Source: Apostichopus californicus
Taxonomy: Eukaryota; Echinodermata; Holothuroidea; Aspidochirotida; Stichopodidae
Direction of reading: 5' to 3'
NCBI GenBank assembly: GCA_020650975.1
Contig: JAIPMN010006237.1
Coordinates: 2,851-66,850 of the forward strand
Length of the DNA: 64,000 bases
The notes below the pieces were generated by a model that saw nothing but the letters and a program-made list of their open reading frames with translations, did not search any database and was not told the DNA's origin. Positions 50,501 to 54,599 of this stretch are shown here, one piece after another. A program made the translations under genes and the position numbers. Numbering within the stretch: position 1 is the stretch's first letter; each line of letters starts with the position of its first letter.

Positions 50501-53155
50501 CTTAAGCTTTCATTCTAAACAGAGTACTTACTTGAAGTTAGAAGCACATATACCATCAGCGACAATCGACAGGTGCTGTATGTACTCCTTCTTAGAAAAC
50601 TGACTTTTCCTACAAAAAAAGAGAGAAGAAGGGAAATAAGGCATTTCATTCACTCATAGTTAAAGTAGGTACAGTACCTGCCTTTGCAAGAGTACAAACT
50701 TTTTTGACTGTTGATTCAAATACTGTAGTTTGCTGCAATGAACAGTATGCCACAAAAGGTATACTTAAATAAAAACATCTTAGTCTATTCAAGACAAGCA
50801 GAGACACTTGGGGTCCCTAGAGAGACACTGTATTTACCAGGACTTACTGTACAGAAATGACACAAGCATATATCTGACCTAGCCAATTTTGCACACAAGA
50901 ATTGGGACTAAAGTTGTTCATCGTTGTTAGATCTACACAGGACCTTAAAAGATAACTACTATACACTTAACTTGGTAAGAAACGATAAAGACTCCTGAGG
51001 GTAAATATTGATGTTACTATACTATGCTGTAGCAGTTATTGGTCAACGAACATGATTTGTGAAGAGAAGGTCGATTTAAACTGATATCTTTAAAATGTGA
51101 CATTTTGTTTTCAAAATTGGAAAACAAAACTGACTCTTTGCAACAGCAAGCAACTGATCATAGATCTTTCCGCGACTGTACAGTGTTTTAAGTTGGAGCC
51201 TCCAAAAGTTGCCCTAAGCTATTAAAAATTCACTAAGATGTGTTAGGATACACATCATATCCAATATTGTGTGATACACACTGCCTTACTGAGCTTGAGT
51301 GGCATACTGTGTGTATCAAATCTCTTGACAGTTTATGCAGCAGTACTTCAGATCCAACGTCTCGTGAGATTTTCATCATGTGCACTGATTAGCAGACACC
51401 AATACTGTAGCACCACATAGGCTTCTATAGTATGGTACTATATAAGGTGTAAATAAGACATACAGTACTTCAAATTTAAGTCATTATTGGATAACATCGT
51501 CCTATCCCTGCATTGTGAAAAATTAATTAGTCAGCTATATGACATGGATAGAAATTTGAGGATGTGTGAGCAGATGAAGAATTCTCTTTTCAATCAGCAG
51601 AACCACTATAGTAAAGTTAATACATGATGTGTATCATCTTACTGAGATACAATGCTTATAGGATACAAGTGGGCAATCTCAAAATATTGCTCTCCAGTAT
51701 ATATGTCTCATCAAAGCTATTGTTCAGATGGCAAGAATGAGCCCAAACTGTAGATCATGATTTTGGAATTGTGGACATCATTCTTCAGAGCTGTGCAAGA
51801 TGAGCAAAATGCAAAAGACTAGCTGCTAAGATCAGGTTCCACCTTCCACACAGTGAATAAATGGTACATTGATTTTTATGTTGATTTTCTTAACAACAAT
51901 TGGCAGAAATATATTTGCAAGTGCCAGTACATAAATAGCCAGAATTTTTTAGAGTTGGTTCATTATAATATCAAAACATCTATGAATAGTCTGCACAGAG
52001 GAACATTTTAAGTTTCATAGAAATTTCTAGCAATTTTTGCAAATCAAATCAAATATAAATCAAATCAAAAATATATAACATTACAATCGTTTGGTGTAAA
52101 GACACCCATGCTAGATTTGTTACCACTGAATGAAGTTTAAATTTGACTTCTAAAAGCATGAATTTGCCATCCAGGACACTTTGCCATATAAATTTGGTAC
52201 TATTGTGTATTAAATTATCACACAACCATGGTTTGGGACTCTTTTTTTGCCATAACTTTGGACCATTTGCTGTTATTCAAATAAGCAATTTTTGTTCAAG
52301 TTCATCCAGCAGACAAGTAGTTTCAGAATATTCAAAACATCATGCATGATTCCTAAGAAAGAAGGACGCTTCCTAGAATTGTTTCGTTGCAGAATTATTA
52401 CATAAGCCTCGAAAAATAACATTTTGTTCCCAAGTATTAAATTAATATTTTCCATTGATCGGATTGGCTTTTAGTCCGCAAATAGCTGTCTGAAATACAT
52501 AGGTTGATTTTAAAGTGTTGTTTTAATCTTGATTCAAGACATTTTAGCATGATGTTTGCCCAGTTATAGGCCATTACAGTTGTCTGGTAAGCTATTCCTA
52601 AACCACTGTAAGTGTAACCTGTGTAAGCAGACCTTTGGCCTGGATCATGGTCAGGCTTTCCTCACATTTAGAAAACATAAATCAATAAAATTGCCCTAAA
52701 ATTGATATTAGTACCACACTTCTCAGGGCCTAAGTCAGGTATTGGCCTAACAACAGTAACATTTTAAGTAAACACTGTGATCAATATTATTGCTTATGTA
52801 TGCTTAACAATAACACTGCACAGTAACATAGCCTACTGGCTAATTAATGCATATTAATGCACAGTGATTTTTCATACAGGCGTGAAACGTGATCGCTCTC
52901 GGATGATAACAACTCAAGTACTCTGCATAAGGGCTCATTATATTTGTAATTTATACTGGATTTATGGTTAGTTTATCACTAGTAGTCTAATGCCAAACGT
53001 TAGGATCAGCATGGACCAACATTTGTCTTAACTATGGTAGCCTATACTCACTTAGAATCCACAGTTTCGCTCGAAGAGCCTTGCTGGTGACTTTTCAGAG
53101 CCTCGAAAGCTCTTGCCAGCTTCTCCATATTCGACATACTGACTGGCTTATTCAT
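1819..53155 (-). CDS. HTT: Huntingtin (HTT), spliced coding region, about 58 exons
   Basis: Huntingtin is a large cytoplasmic HEAT-repeat scaffold that partners HAP40 and acts in vesicle transport, autophagy and centrosome/spindle functions (known from the family). From N to C terminus, the exons match human HTT in collinear order: the N17 helix (exon 1), N-HEAT, a disordered acidic loop (exon 10), the bridge and C-HEAT to the stop. Exon joins keep one frame throughout except between exons 17 and 18. With a candidate 44-nt exon there, the sum is 8,943 nt (2,980 residues); without it the sum is one nucleotide out of frame. The first Met (53155) follows an in-frame stop at 53183-53185. Met7 (53137) aligns best with the human start. 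There is no polyQ and no polyproline tract after the N17 helix. Boundaries are read by eye; individual junctions could be off by a few bases. Confidence 0.95.
2526..2616 (-). CDS. HTT: HTT exon 57
   Basis: Encodes [20 protein letters not shown] then FYHSQ; human [20 protein letters not shown] then FYRHQ. GTTAGT donor. Confidence 0.95.
3394..3554 (-). CDS. HTT: HTT exon 56
   Basis: Encodes [20 protein letters not shown]; human [20 protein letters not shown]. The donor GTATCC was placed because it alone restores phase into exon 57. Confidence 0.95.
4141..4303 (-). CDS. HTT: HTT exon 55
   Basis: Contains [20 protein letters not shown], almost identical to human [26 protein letters not shown] donor, phase 0. 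Confidence 0.97.
4830..5018 (-). CDS. HTT: HTT exon 54
   Basis: Contains [20 protein letters not shown], human [20 protein letters not shown], and ends [10 protein letters not shown] (human AMERVSVLFD). GTGAGA donor. Confidence 0.93.
5540..5685 (-). CDS. HTT: HTT exon 53
   Basis: Contains [20 protein letters not shown], human [26 protein letters not shown] donor. Confidence 0.91.
6321..6438 (-). CDS. HTT: HTT exon 52
   Basis: Encodes [20 protein letters not shown]; human [26 protein letters not shown] donor, phase 0. Confidence 0.93.
6811..7118. repeat. 92-bp tandem repeat overlapping the HTT exon 51 donor
   Basis: Units begin at 6811, 6903, 6995 and 7087, exactly 92 bp apart and nearly identical. 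The unit starting at 7087 is the real end of exon 51; the other three repeat its last 32 coding bases plus the GTGAGT donor. An older, more diverged partial unit precedes 6811. Confidence 0.93.
7087..7274 (-). CDS. HTT: HTT exon 51
   Basis: Encodes [20 protein letters not shown]; human [20 protein letters not shown]. Its last 32 coding bases and GTGAGT donor are repeated three more times in the downstream intron, in 92-bp units. Confidence 0.96.
7471..7952. repeat. Minisatellite, about 16 copies of a 27-32 bp unit
   Basis: Tandem units built on GTAGGCCAGTAGGTTAAGCA with an optional five-base insertion, filling most of HTT intron 50. Two alternating unit lengths suggest a higher-order repeat. 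No coding potential. Confidence 0.93.
8130..8285 (-). CDS. HTT: HTT exon 50
   Basis: Encodes [20 protein letters not shown]; human [20 protein letters not shown]. Ends KAAAILGM (human KAAAVLGM). GTGAGT donor. Confidence 0.96.
8800..9036 (-). CDS. HTT: HTT exon 49
   Basis: Begins [16 protein letters not shown] (human VSIHSVWLGNSITPL), has a Pro/Lys linker, then [20 protein letters not shown] (human [20 protein letters not shown]). GTAAGT donor. Confidence 0.94.
9604..9721 (-). CDS. HTT: HTT exon 48
   Basis: Encodes [20 protein letters not shown] then CFTVGQ, in the place of human [20 protein letters not shown] then KLGQ. Low identity; supported by phase and position. GTATAA donor. Confidence 0.83.
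9903..10126 (-). CDS. HTT: HTT exon 47
   Basis: Encodes [20 protein letters not shown], human [20 protein letters not shown], and ends [15 protein letters not shown] (human IRGIVEQEIQAMVSK). GTGAGG donor. Confidence 0.94.
10226..10312 (+). repeat. Inverted partial copy of HTT exon 40 and its acceptor
   Basis: The plus strand here matches the coding (minus) strand of 18855-18966: about 46 bases identical or nearly so across the intron 39 end, acceptor and first codons of exon 40. A gap of about 24 bases follows, then about 38 bases with one change. Relative to HTT transcription the copy is antisense. It lies in intron 46. Confidence 0.9.
10523..10608 (-). CDS. HTT: HTT exon 46
   Basis: Encodes [20 protein letters not shown]; human [26 protein letters not shown] donor, phase 0. 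Confidence 0.97.
10784..11104 (-). CDS. HTT: HTT exon 45
   Basis: Contains [20 protein letters not shown] then MGWSPSP; human [20 protein letters not shown] then LGWSPKP. Ends FVFRINTIG (human FIYRINTLG). GTACGA donor. Confidence 0.97.
11105..13629. other. HTT intron 44 (2.5 kb)
   Basis: Contains a C-rich run at about 11975-12010, a second at 12348-12370, and a copy of a dispersed repeat at 12064-12150. Otherwise AT-rich with no exon-like segment recognised. Confidence 0.6.
12064..12150. repeat. Dispersed repeat, copy 1
   Basis: About 85 bp related to 34211-34303: both have CAGTGCC, CTATTGTGTGAA, CAGCACA, GCAGCCT and GCTGCAGCC blocks in the same order with different small indels. Family not recognised. 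Confidence 0.65.
13630..13680 (-). CDS. HTT: HTT exon 44 (51 nt)
   Basis: A very short exon encoding [17 protein letters not shown], at the position of the human loop containing QPGEQLLSPERR. It lies alone between introns of 2.4 and 2.5 kb. Chosen because both phases fit exons 43 and 45 and the donor is GTGAGA; protein similarity is weak. Confidence 0.72.
14018..14290. repeat. Diverged tandem duplication in HTT intron 43
   Basis: The blocks TTAGACCT, AGAAGCAAAGTGCTACTGTA, AGAGGATAA, CAATGCCATTT and AACAATGGCCATTGTCT occur twice in the same order (from about 14018 and 14113), the second copy interrupted by unrelated sequence. Confidence 0.75.
14905..15545. repeat. Satellite-like array, six copies of about 118 bp
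   Basis: Six units with the marker CATATGGAA at 14922, 15041 (TATATGGAA), 15162, 15279, 15396 and 15514, spaced 117-121 bp. Each carries ATGGTACTATCGTAAAGT and GAGCTCTTTGCTGTAACTCG blocks. Lies in HTT intron 43. Confidence 0.92.
15756..15854. repeat. Long imperfect inverted repeat
   Basis: Arms 15756-15789 and 15821-15854 pair with few mismatches (both read ATATC[A/G]TGGGCGATA inward, ending AACCATATA), around a 31-bp AT-rich centre. It could be a small palindromic transposable element; no clear target-site duplication was found. Confidence 0.75.
16073..16250 (-). CDS. HTT: HTT exon 43
   Basis: Encodes [20 protein letters not shown], human [20 protein letters not shown], and ends [11 protein letters not shown] (human LIYCVHFILEA). 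TTTCCAG acceptor, GTGACT donor. Confidence 0.9.
16424..16791. mobile_element. Non-autonomous hAT element (MITE), 368 bp
   Basis: Perfect 16-bp terminal inverted repeats CAGGGGTGGGCAACCT, flanked by an 8-bp target-site duplication with one mismatch (GATAAGAC at 16416-16423, GATTAGAC at 16792-16799). The right end carries a GGGCCGCATGTGGCCC palindrome typical of hAT short elements. There is no transposase frame. It sits in HTT intron 42, close to exon 42. Confidence 0.95.
16848..17120 (-). CDS. HTT: HTT exon 42
   Basis: Encodes [20 protein letters not shown], an acidic loop, then [20 protein letters not shown]. It occupies the position of the human segment around [20 protein letters not shown], but identity is low. 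GTGAGG donor; phase 0 both ends. Confidence 0.85.
18074..18271 (-). CDS. HTT: HTT exon 41
   Basis: Begins [20 protein letters not shown], human EFNLSLLAPCLSLGMSEI, then a polar linker and [22 protein letters not shown] donor. Confidence 0.88.
18812..18940 (-). CDS. HTT: HTT exon 40
   Basis: Encodes [20 protein letters not shown], human [20 protein letters not shown]. Acceptor TGGTTAG, donor GTAGGA. Its 5' two-thirds and acceptor recur as an inverted copy at 10226-10312. Confidence 0.9.
19010..19363 (-). mobile_element. tRNA-derived SINE in HTT intron 39
   Basis: Read on the minus strand, the head (from 19363) is class-II-tRNA-like: GTGGTCAAGTTGTTAAGGC (A box) and GGTTCGAGCC (perfect B box). 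The body contains the CTTGGGCAAGGCACTT block, and the tail ends GCGCTATATAAGAACTG then an ATT-rich run. Resembles widespread marine-invertebrate SINEs; exact family not named. Confidence 0.8.
20097..20398 (+). mobile_element. tRNA-derived SINE in HTT intron 39, plus strand
   Basis: Head GTGGCCGAGTGGATAAAGGC is a tRNA-Leu/Ser-type A box followed by a degenerate B box (GGAGGTTCAGG). The body is about 200 bp and the 3' end is an (ATT)n run. It faces the minus-strand SINE 0.7 kb away. Confidence 0.75.
20413..20536 (-). CDS. HTT: HTT exon 39
   Basis: Encodes [20 protein letters not shown], human HQRLYSLLDRFRLSTM, followed by a Ser/Gly-rich linker. GTAAGT donor. Confidence 0.88.
21127..21453 (-). 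CDS. HTT: HTT exon 38
   Basis: Contains [20 protein letters not shown] and [18 protein letters not shown], closely matching human [20 protein letters not shown] and [18 protein letters not shown]. Ends DGLSKR (human SGLAQR). GTAGTT donor. Confidence 0.97.
22083..22186 (-). CDS. HTT: HTT exon 37
   Basis: Encodes [20 protein letters not shown]; human [26 protein letters not shown] donor in phase 2. Confidence 0.95.
22601..22792 (-). CDS. HTT: HTT exon 36
   Basis: Contains [13 protein letters not shown] and [16 protein letters not shown]; human QTPKRHSLSSTKL and REIVRRGALILFCDYV. GTAAGT donor. Confidence 0.95.
22990..23075. repeat. CT-rich tract
   Basis: CCCTCCCT/CCTTCCTC low-complexity run in HTT intron 35. 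On the coding strand it is a purine-rich GGGA tract. Confidence 0.85.
23228..23370 (-). CDS. HTT: HTT exon 35
   Basis: Ends [11 protein letters not shown], human THPALVLLWCQ; the rest is divergent. GTAAAA donor, phase 0. Confidence 0.88.
23836..23978 (-). CDS. HTT: HTT exon 34
   Basis: Encodes [17 protein letters not shown] and [16 protein letters not shown]; human LLQLVGILLEDI and ELGTLLMCLIHIFKSG. GTAACG donor. Confidence 0.93.
24140..24149. other. Assembly gap (10 N)
   Basis: Ten N bases inside a GGGA-rich low-complexity tract (about 24092-24330) in HTT intron 33. The real gap length is unknown; coding exons 33 and 34 are not touched. Confidence 0.98.
24582..24793 (-). CDS. HTT: HTT exon 33
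   Basis: Contains [20 protein letters not shown], human [20 protein letters not shown], and an acidic Asp/Lys stretch before [11 protein letters not shown] (human LPEETFSR). GTTGGT donor. Confidence 0.92.
25481..25603 (-). CDS. HTT: HTT exon 32
   Basis: Encodes [17 protein letters not shown] and [16 protein letters not shown]; human SLRPVDMLLRSMFVTP. GTAAGT donor. Confidence 0.94.
26322..26438 (-). CDS. HTT: HTT exon 31
   Basis: Encodes [20 protein letters not shown]; human [20 protein letters not shown]. Start of the bridge region. GTACTT donor. Confidence 0.96.
26847..26983 (-). CDS. HTT: HTT exon 30
   Basis: Encodes [20 protein letters not shown]; human [20 protein letters not shown]. 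Ends LIKYHE (human LIQYHQ). GTTTGT donor. Confidence 0.94.
27544..27692 (-). CDS. HTT: HTT exon 29
   Basis: Contains [20 protein letters not shown] then [11 protein letters not shown]; human [20 protein letters not shown] then CDGIMASGRKA. GTAAGG donor in phase 1. Confidence 0.96.
28164..28219 (-). CDS. HTT: HTT exon 28
   Basis: Encodes [19 protein letters not shown]; human VFIGFVLKQFEYIEVGQFR. GTAAGC donor. Confidence 0.93.
28965..29126 (-). CDS. HTT: HTT exon 27
   Basis: Contains [18 protein letters not shown] and [16 protein letters not shown]; the second is identical to human. GTGAGT donor, phase 0. Confidence 0.97.
29845..29899 (-). CDS. HTT: HTT exon 26
   Basis: Encodes [18 protein letters not shown]. 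It replaces the somewhat longer human segment beginning SGWFDVLQK. GTGAGA donor. Chosen because it is the only open segment that keeps phase between exons 25 and 27. Confidence 0.8.
30436..30528. repeat. Degenerate ATAGC-type tandem repeat
   Basis: Short units of the type CATAGTATAG repeat about ten times in HTT intron 25, followed by a CA-rich stretch to about 30663. Confidence 0.85.
30668..30891 (-). CDS. HTT: HTT exon 25
   Basis: Contains [20 protein letters not shown], nearly identical to human [26 protein letters not shown] acceptor, GTATGT donor. Confidence 0.96.
31775..31852 (-). CDS. HTT: HTT exon 24
   Basis: Encodes [20 protein letters not shown]; human [26 protein letters not shown] donor, phase 0. 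Confidence 0.92.
32681..32788 (-). CDS. HTT: HTT exon 23
   Basis: Encodes [20 protein letters not shown] then IGK; human [20 protein letters not shown] then IGK. Phase 0 both ends. Confidence 0.93.
33389..33510 (-). CDS. HTT: HTT exon 22
   Basis: Ends [17 protein letters not shown], matching human SYLKLHDVLKATHANYK; the first part is a polar linker ([10 protein letters not shown]). GTAATA donor. Confidence 0.9.
33650..34146. repeat. 15-bp minisatellite in HTT intron 21
   Basis: About 33 units of 15 bp: GCACCTACTATCCTG and GCATCTACTATCCTT types, interrupted periodically by GGATGGATTATCC, giving a higher-order pattern. Because the unit is a multiple of three, several frames on both strands stay open for 120-210 codons. 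This is not evidence of a gene. Confidence 0.95.
34211..34303. repeat. Dispersed repeat, copy 2
   Basis: Diverged relative of 12064-12150 in the same orientation, ending just upstream (plus sense) of the HTT exon 21 donor. Family not recognised. Confidence 0.65.
34331..34463 (-). CDS. HTT: HTT exon 21
   Basis: Encodes [20 protein letters not shown], aligned with human ALPSLTNPPSLSPIRRKGK, then a basic, polar, probably disordered linker. GTAAGC donor. Confidence 0.9.
34894..35102 (-). CDS. HTT: HTT exon 20
   Basis: Contains [20 protein letters not shown], human [20 protein letters not shown], and ends PGPPKNPVV. The donor lies in a GTGGTGGTGAGA run; the last GT was taken. Confidence 0.9.
35684..35844 (-). 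CDS. HTT: HTT exon 19
   Basis: Encodes [20 protein letters not shown], matching human [20 protein letters not shown]. TTTAG acceptor, GTGAAT donor in phase 1. Confidence 0.9.
36386..36490 (-). CDS. HTT: HTT exon 18
   Basis: In the frame demanded by exon 19 it reads [20 protein letters not shown], resembling human GWHCGVPPLSASDESRK. In the frame demanded by direct splicing from exon 17 it reads [16 protein letters not shown], also open. Acceptor CCCTAG, donor GTATTG. The exon looks real; its upstream partner is uncertain. Confidence 0.75.
36789..36832 (-). CDS. Candidate HTT exon 17b, copy B
   Basis: Identical in sequence to the candidate exon at 37026-37069, carried by the second copy of the 237-bp duplication. 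Each copy is 3n+2 long, so use of both would break the frame; only one could be included per transcript. Confidence 0.22.
37026..37069 (-). CDS. Candidate HTT exon 17b, copy A (in 237-bp tandem duplication)
   Basis: A 44-nt segment with acceptor TTTATTCTTCAG and donor GTTAAT. It reads [14 protein letters not shown] and takes phase 0 to phase 2, exactly what is needed to join exon 17 to exon 18. Cys spacing resembles human ALCLLSTAFPVC in the same place. An identical copy lies 237 bp downstream at 36789-36832. The donor is weak and the similarity short, so this is tentative. Confidence 0.3.
37286..37550 (-). CDS. HTT: HTT exon 17
   Basis: Encodes [20 protein letters not shown] onward, human [20 protein letters not shown], and ends CDKFLT, matching human TRALT. 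GTGAGT donor leaves phase 0, which does not fit exon 18 in its likely frame. Confidence 0.9.
37990..38090 (-). CDS. HTT: HTT exon 16
   Basis: Encodes [20 protein letters not shown]; human [20 protein letters not shown]. A typical HEAT helix. GTTAGT donor in phase 2. Confidence 0.9.
38387..38443 (+). repeat. Partial tRNA-like sequence
   Basis: Contains CAGCTCAGTTGGTAGAA (A box) and GGTCTGAATCCC (weak B box) with a shortened anticodon region, resembling 49967-50040. Too short to fold as a tRNA; likely a SINE head fragment. Confidence 0.55.
38559..38588. repeat. (TA)n microsatellite
   Basis: About 30 bp of alternating TA in HTT intron 15. Confidence 0.95.
38836..38890 (-). CDS. HTT: HTT exon 15
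   Basis: Short exon encoding [16 protein letters not shown], aligned with human LVSFLEAKAENLHRG but lacking the following loop. GTAAGG donor. Confidence 0.8.
39120..39159 (+). repeat. Decayed hammerhead-ribozyme-like motif, copy 1
   Basis: The order is GCCT, CTGAAGA (the CUGANGA core), a stem-loop AGATCC-TGCTA-GGATCT, then CAACGTC and AGGC, which pairs with the first block. This matches the short hammerhead motifs known from Penelope-like elements and retrozymes (core ending GAAACGTC), here with a changed GAAA. No element body recognised around it; HTT intron 14. Confidence 0.65.
39531..39670 (-). CDS. HTT: HTT exon 14
   Basis: Contains [20 protein letters not shown] then NFR; human [20 protein letters not shown] then DFR. 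GTATGT donor. Confidence 0.94.
40277..40371 (-). CDS. HTT: HTT exon 13
   Basis: Encodes [20 protein letters not shown], against human [26 protein letters not shown] donor, phase 0. Confidence 0.92.
40735..40899 (-). CDS. HTT: HTT exon 12
   Basis: Encodes [20 protein letters not shown], human [26 protein letters not shown] donor in phase 1. Confidence 0.92.
41547..41762 (-). CDS. HTT: HTT exon 11
   Basis: Opens [14 protein letters not shown] and contains [20 protein letters not shown] with [12 protein letters not shown]; human has [20 protein letters not shown] and VRVSVKALALSC. The acceptor is a CATGAAG site with a weak pyrimidine tract, chosen because it alone keeps the frame with exon 10. 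Confidence 0.92.
41790..42045. repeat. 110-bp tandem duplication in HTT intron 10
   Basis: ATGGCCA at 41844 and 41954 starts two diverged 110-bp units sharing AGAGATTGTTTGT and CAAAGTTCAATAGAATAA. A third, partial and more diverged unit precedes them, next to exon 11. Confidence 0.8.
42566..43015 (-). CDS. HTT: HTT exon 10: disordered acidic loop
   Basis: The longest exon (450 nt). It encodes an acidic Ser/Glu-rich, probably disordered segment containing [15 protein letters not shown] and ending EILEGDIG. The last residues align with human IKGDIGQSTDDD, so this is the equivalent of the human protease-sensitive loop (about residues 400-670). It carries a DEVD tetrapeptide at 42786-42797. Sequence is poorly conserved, as expected for this region. 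Confidence 0.92.
43522..43561 (-). repeat. Decayed hammerhead-ribozyme-like motif, copy 2
   Basis: On the minus strand: GCCT, a degenerate core, AAGATCCTGCTA, GTCGAAAAGTC and AGGC. Closely related to 39120-39159 but decayed at different positions, so the pair defines one family. HTT intron 9. Confidence 0.6.
43780..43978 (-). CDS. HTT: HTT exon 9
   Basis: Begins [10 protein letters not shown] and contains [20 protein letters not shown] (human [20 protein letters not shown]). It then enters the Ser/Pro-rich start of the disordered loop. GTAAAA donor. Confidence 0.94.
44693..44874 (-). CDS. HTT: HTT exon 8
   Basis: Contains [20 protein letters not shown] and ends KQLVQ, matching human [20 protein letters not shown] then QLVQ. 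CTGCAG acceptor; phase 0 at the end. Confidence 0.92.
45547..45688 (-). CDS. HTT: HTT exon 7
   Basis: Encodes [20 protein letters not shown], human counterpart [26 protein letters not shown] donor after the first base of a Met codon. Confidence 0.93.
46248..46319 (-). CDS. HTT: HTT exon 6
   Basis: A 24-codon exon, [17 protein letters not shown] then LTDTEVK, aligned with human ETLAAAVPKIMASFG then NFANDNEIK. TTTAG acceptor, GTAAGT donor. Confidence 0.88.
46623..46661 (-). CDS. Candidate HTT microexon 5b (alternative)
   Basis: A 39-nt segment between a TTTTCAG acceptor and a GTAATA donor reads [13 protein letters not shown] without a stop and is phase 0 at both ends. Human HTT has no equivalent: exon 5 joined directly to exon 6 aligns with human without a gap. 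It could be an alternative lineage-specific exon or a chance open segment. Confidence 0.35.
46739..46885 (-). CDS. HTT: HTT exon 5
   Basis: Encodes [20 protein letters not shown] followed by [11 protein letters not shown]; the human protein has [20 protein letters not shown] here. One of the best-conserved N-HEAT segments. Phase 0 at both ends. Confidence 0.95.
47930..47989 (-). CDS. HTT: HTT exon 4
   Basis: A 20-codon exon ending [12 protein letters not shown], against human [12 protein letters not shown]. Canonical CAG acceptor and GTAAGG donor, both phase 0. Confidence 0.92.
47990..49612. other. HTT intron 3 (1.6 kb)
   Basis: AT-rich. From about 48290 to 48540 there is a loose pattern of TTTTCA, GTACCTT and ATCTTAC blocks suggesting a very old tandem repeat. 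A G-rich run lies at 49438-49478. No exon or RNA gene recognised. Confidence 0.5.
49613..49733 (-). CDS. HTT: HTT exon 3
   Basis: Encodes [19 protein letters not shown], matching human DAESDVRMVADECLNKVIK of the first HEAT repeats. AAG acceptor, GTTGGT donor, ends in phase 0. Confidence 0.9.
49967..50105 (+). mobile_element. tRNA-derived SINE in HTT intron 2
   Basis: The 74-bp head folds with a 7-bp acceptor stem (GGCTGGA/TCTAGCC), has a perfect A box TAGCTCAGTTGG and a near B box GGTTCTAATCC. Position 33 of the anticodon loop is G, the anticodon and T stems are mismatched, and one base is extra. The tail (AGTCAGTTTTCCATTA) recurs at 60189-60204, supporting a SINE over a tRNA gene. Confidence 0.65.
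50532..50609 (-). CDS. HTT: HTT exon 2
   Basis: Encodes [20 protein letters not shown], matching the start of human N-HEAT ([20 protein letters not shown]). AG acceptor and GTAAGT donor; the first base completes the Lys codon split by intron 1. Confidence 0.85.
50610..53051. other. HTT intron 1 (2.4 kb)
   Basis: AT-rich. I recognised no exon, RNA gene or transposable element. Any regulatory elements cannot be read from sequence alone. Confidence 0.5.
53052..53155 (-). CDS. HTT: HTT exon 1: N17 helix without polyQ
   Basis: Starts [13 protein letters not shown] and continues [13 protein letters not shown], matching the human N17 segment that begins MATLEKLMKAFESLKSFQQ. From Met7 there are exactly 17 residues before the first Q, as in human. 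Only two glutamines follow, then a Gly/Ser stretch; the proline-rich region is absent. N17 is an amphipathic membrane-targeting helix in the family. The donor is GTGAGT, leaving two bases of a Lys codon. Confidence 0.93.
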
Positions 53156-53480
53156 AGTTGGCTGCCTGTCAATGTAAGTGGTTCATATTCAACTTCGAAT
53201 AAGTAACCGATTAAGCTACAACTGGTACAAGGGTTTCTGTTCTGTAGCTATTCATGTGGTGTTTACTTGAATAGAAAGGGTGTTGACATACGTACGTACG
53301 TGTATGTAGGCTGCATACATATGCCTGGTGTGTGTAGGCTACAATATGCACAGAACTTCGCTATTTAGACGACGTACAGTACACATGGAAATTACCTTCT
53401 GGAGAGGTGTGAAATTGAAACACCGGGTTGAATATCAAGTTGAATTATGAGTTCACTTCATATTTGTTTAGAGAGGGAGC
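53156..53480 (-). promoter_or_regulatory. Inferred HTT 5' UTR and proximal promoter region
   Basis: Immediate upstream flank of the HTT start, with an in-frame stop at 53183-53185. No TATA box is evident at a sensible distance; a CGTACGTACGTG simple repeat lies at about 53291-53302. Transcription start unknown; call is by position only. Confidence 0.35.
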
Positions 53481-53977
53481 TATTTACAAATGGTGAGAGT
53501 GGGATGGACGGAAAACGGATCAGAAGCCATGTCTTGCTTCTCAAAGTGACGAAATTTGGACTTTTGTATCTCGAAAGTTGGACTCTCTTCTCAAACGTTC
53601 GACTTTTGAAGCATGTTTCAACTTTTGTCTAAAATAATTGACAACTTTATCAAAAGATTTCAACCGTGCTTTAATTTGAAATATTTATTCTCTCTTTATT
53701 TCCGCAAGATGATAATACAAAAAAAAAATACATATAAGAAAGTACAGAAGCATCAAAATGTTGAAGAATACATATACAGTCACAAGAACAATCTTATTTA
53801 CAATGTAATTATCACTGCGGAGGAGACCTGGCAGAAGCAATGCTTATATAAATTCCAGGCCACCCTCTATACTTAATTAATCGATTTACTTATTACTAAA
53901 CTTTAACGTATTTAAGTCCCACCCACCCCAAAAGAAGAAGAAGAAGCCGGGAGAAAAAATGAAAGAAAAAAAAAAGA

Positions 53978-54409
53978 TCAGTACTTATCTAACAAATGAT
54001 TTTTTAAAGCCAATTTAAAGGAAGTCAAAGAGGGTTGGGTACGTAAGTTGACATCTAGAGAATTCCAGAACGTGGGGCCACTTATGCGGATTGTCTTTTG
54101 ATAAGAAGAAGAACGACATAATCTATGAAAATAATTGTCCCTATTTCGTGTATCATAATGGTGAACATTGCCTGCCTTGATGAAAAAAGAGCTAAAATTG
54201 GGTGGAAGTAAATTGTGATTAAATTTGTACATAAAGATTCCTAATTGGTAGTGGTATATATATAATATATTTTGACCTTTATATAAATTATAAAGAAATC
54301 TCAATACAAAAAGTCCTGGCAGTATTATGGAGACAAGTGTAAACAAAACCAACAGAAAAGACAAACAATAAGTGCTTTCATAGAATAAAATATATAATTT
54401 GAATGACAT
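53978..54409 (-). mobile_element. Truncated LINE: 3' end of a non-LTR retrotransposon ORF2
   Basis: The frame contains QLGIFMYKFNHNLLPPNFSS, HHYDTRNRDNY, GPTFWNSLD and LTSFKLALKNHLL. This is the characteristic region C-terminal to the reverse transcriptase of CR1/L2/jockey-like LINEs, and it ends at a natural stop. The RT and endonuclease domains are missing (5' truncation). The first about 45 residues look unlike the family and may be out of frame. Confidence 0.8.
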
Positions 54410-54599
54410 ATTTCATTGTAAAACTATACAAATAACATATTAAAAATGATATTGCACACACCTACTTTATGGTGTGACGAAATTTGAGTCCTTTATTACC
54501 TATTGACAAATATTGAGTCTGCATCAAATGATCTGTCTCTGCATGTTTTCTTGTGTACACAAACAAGTTATTTAGTTTAGTTTAGTAGAAAAAAAAGGA

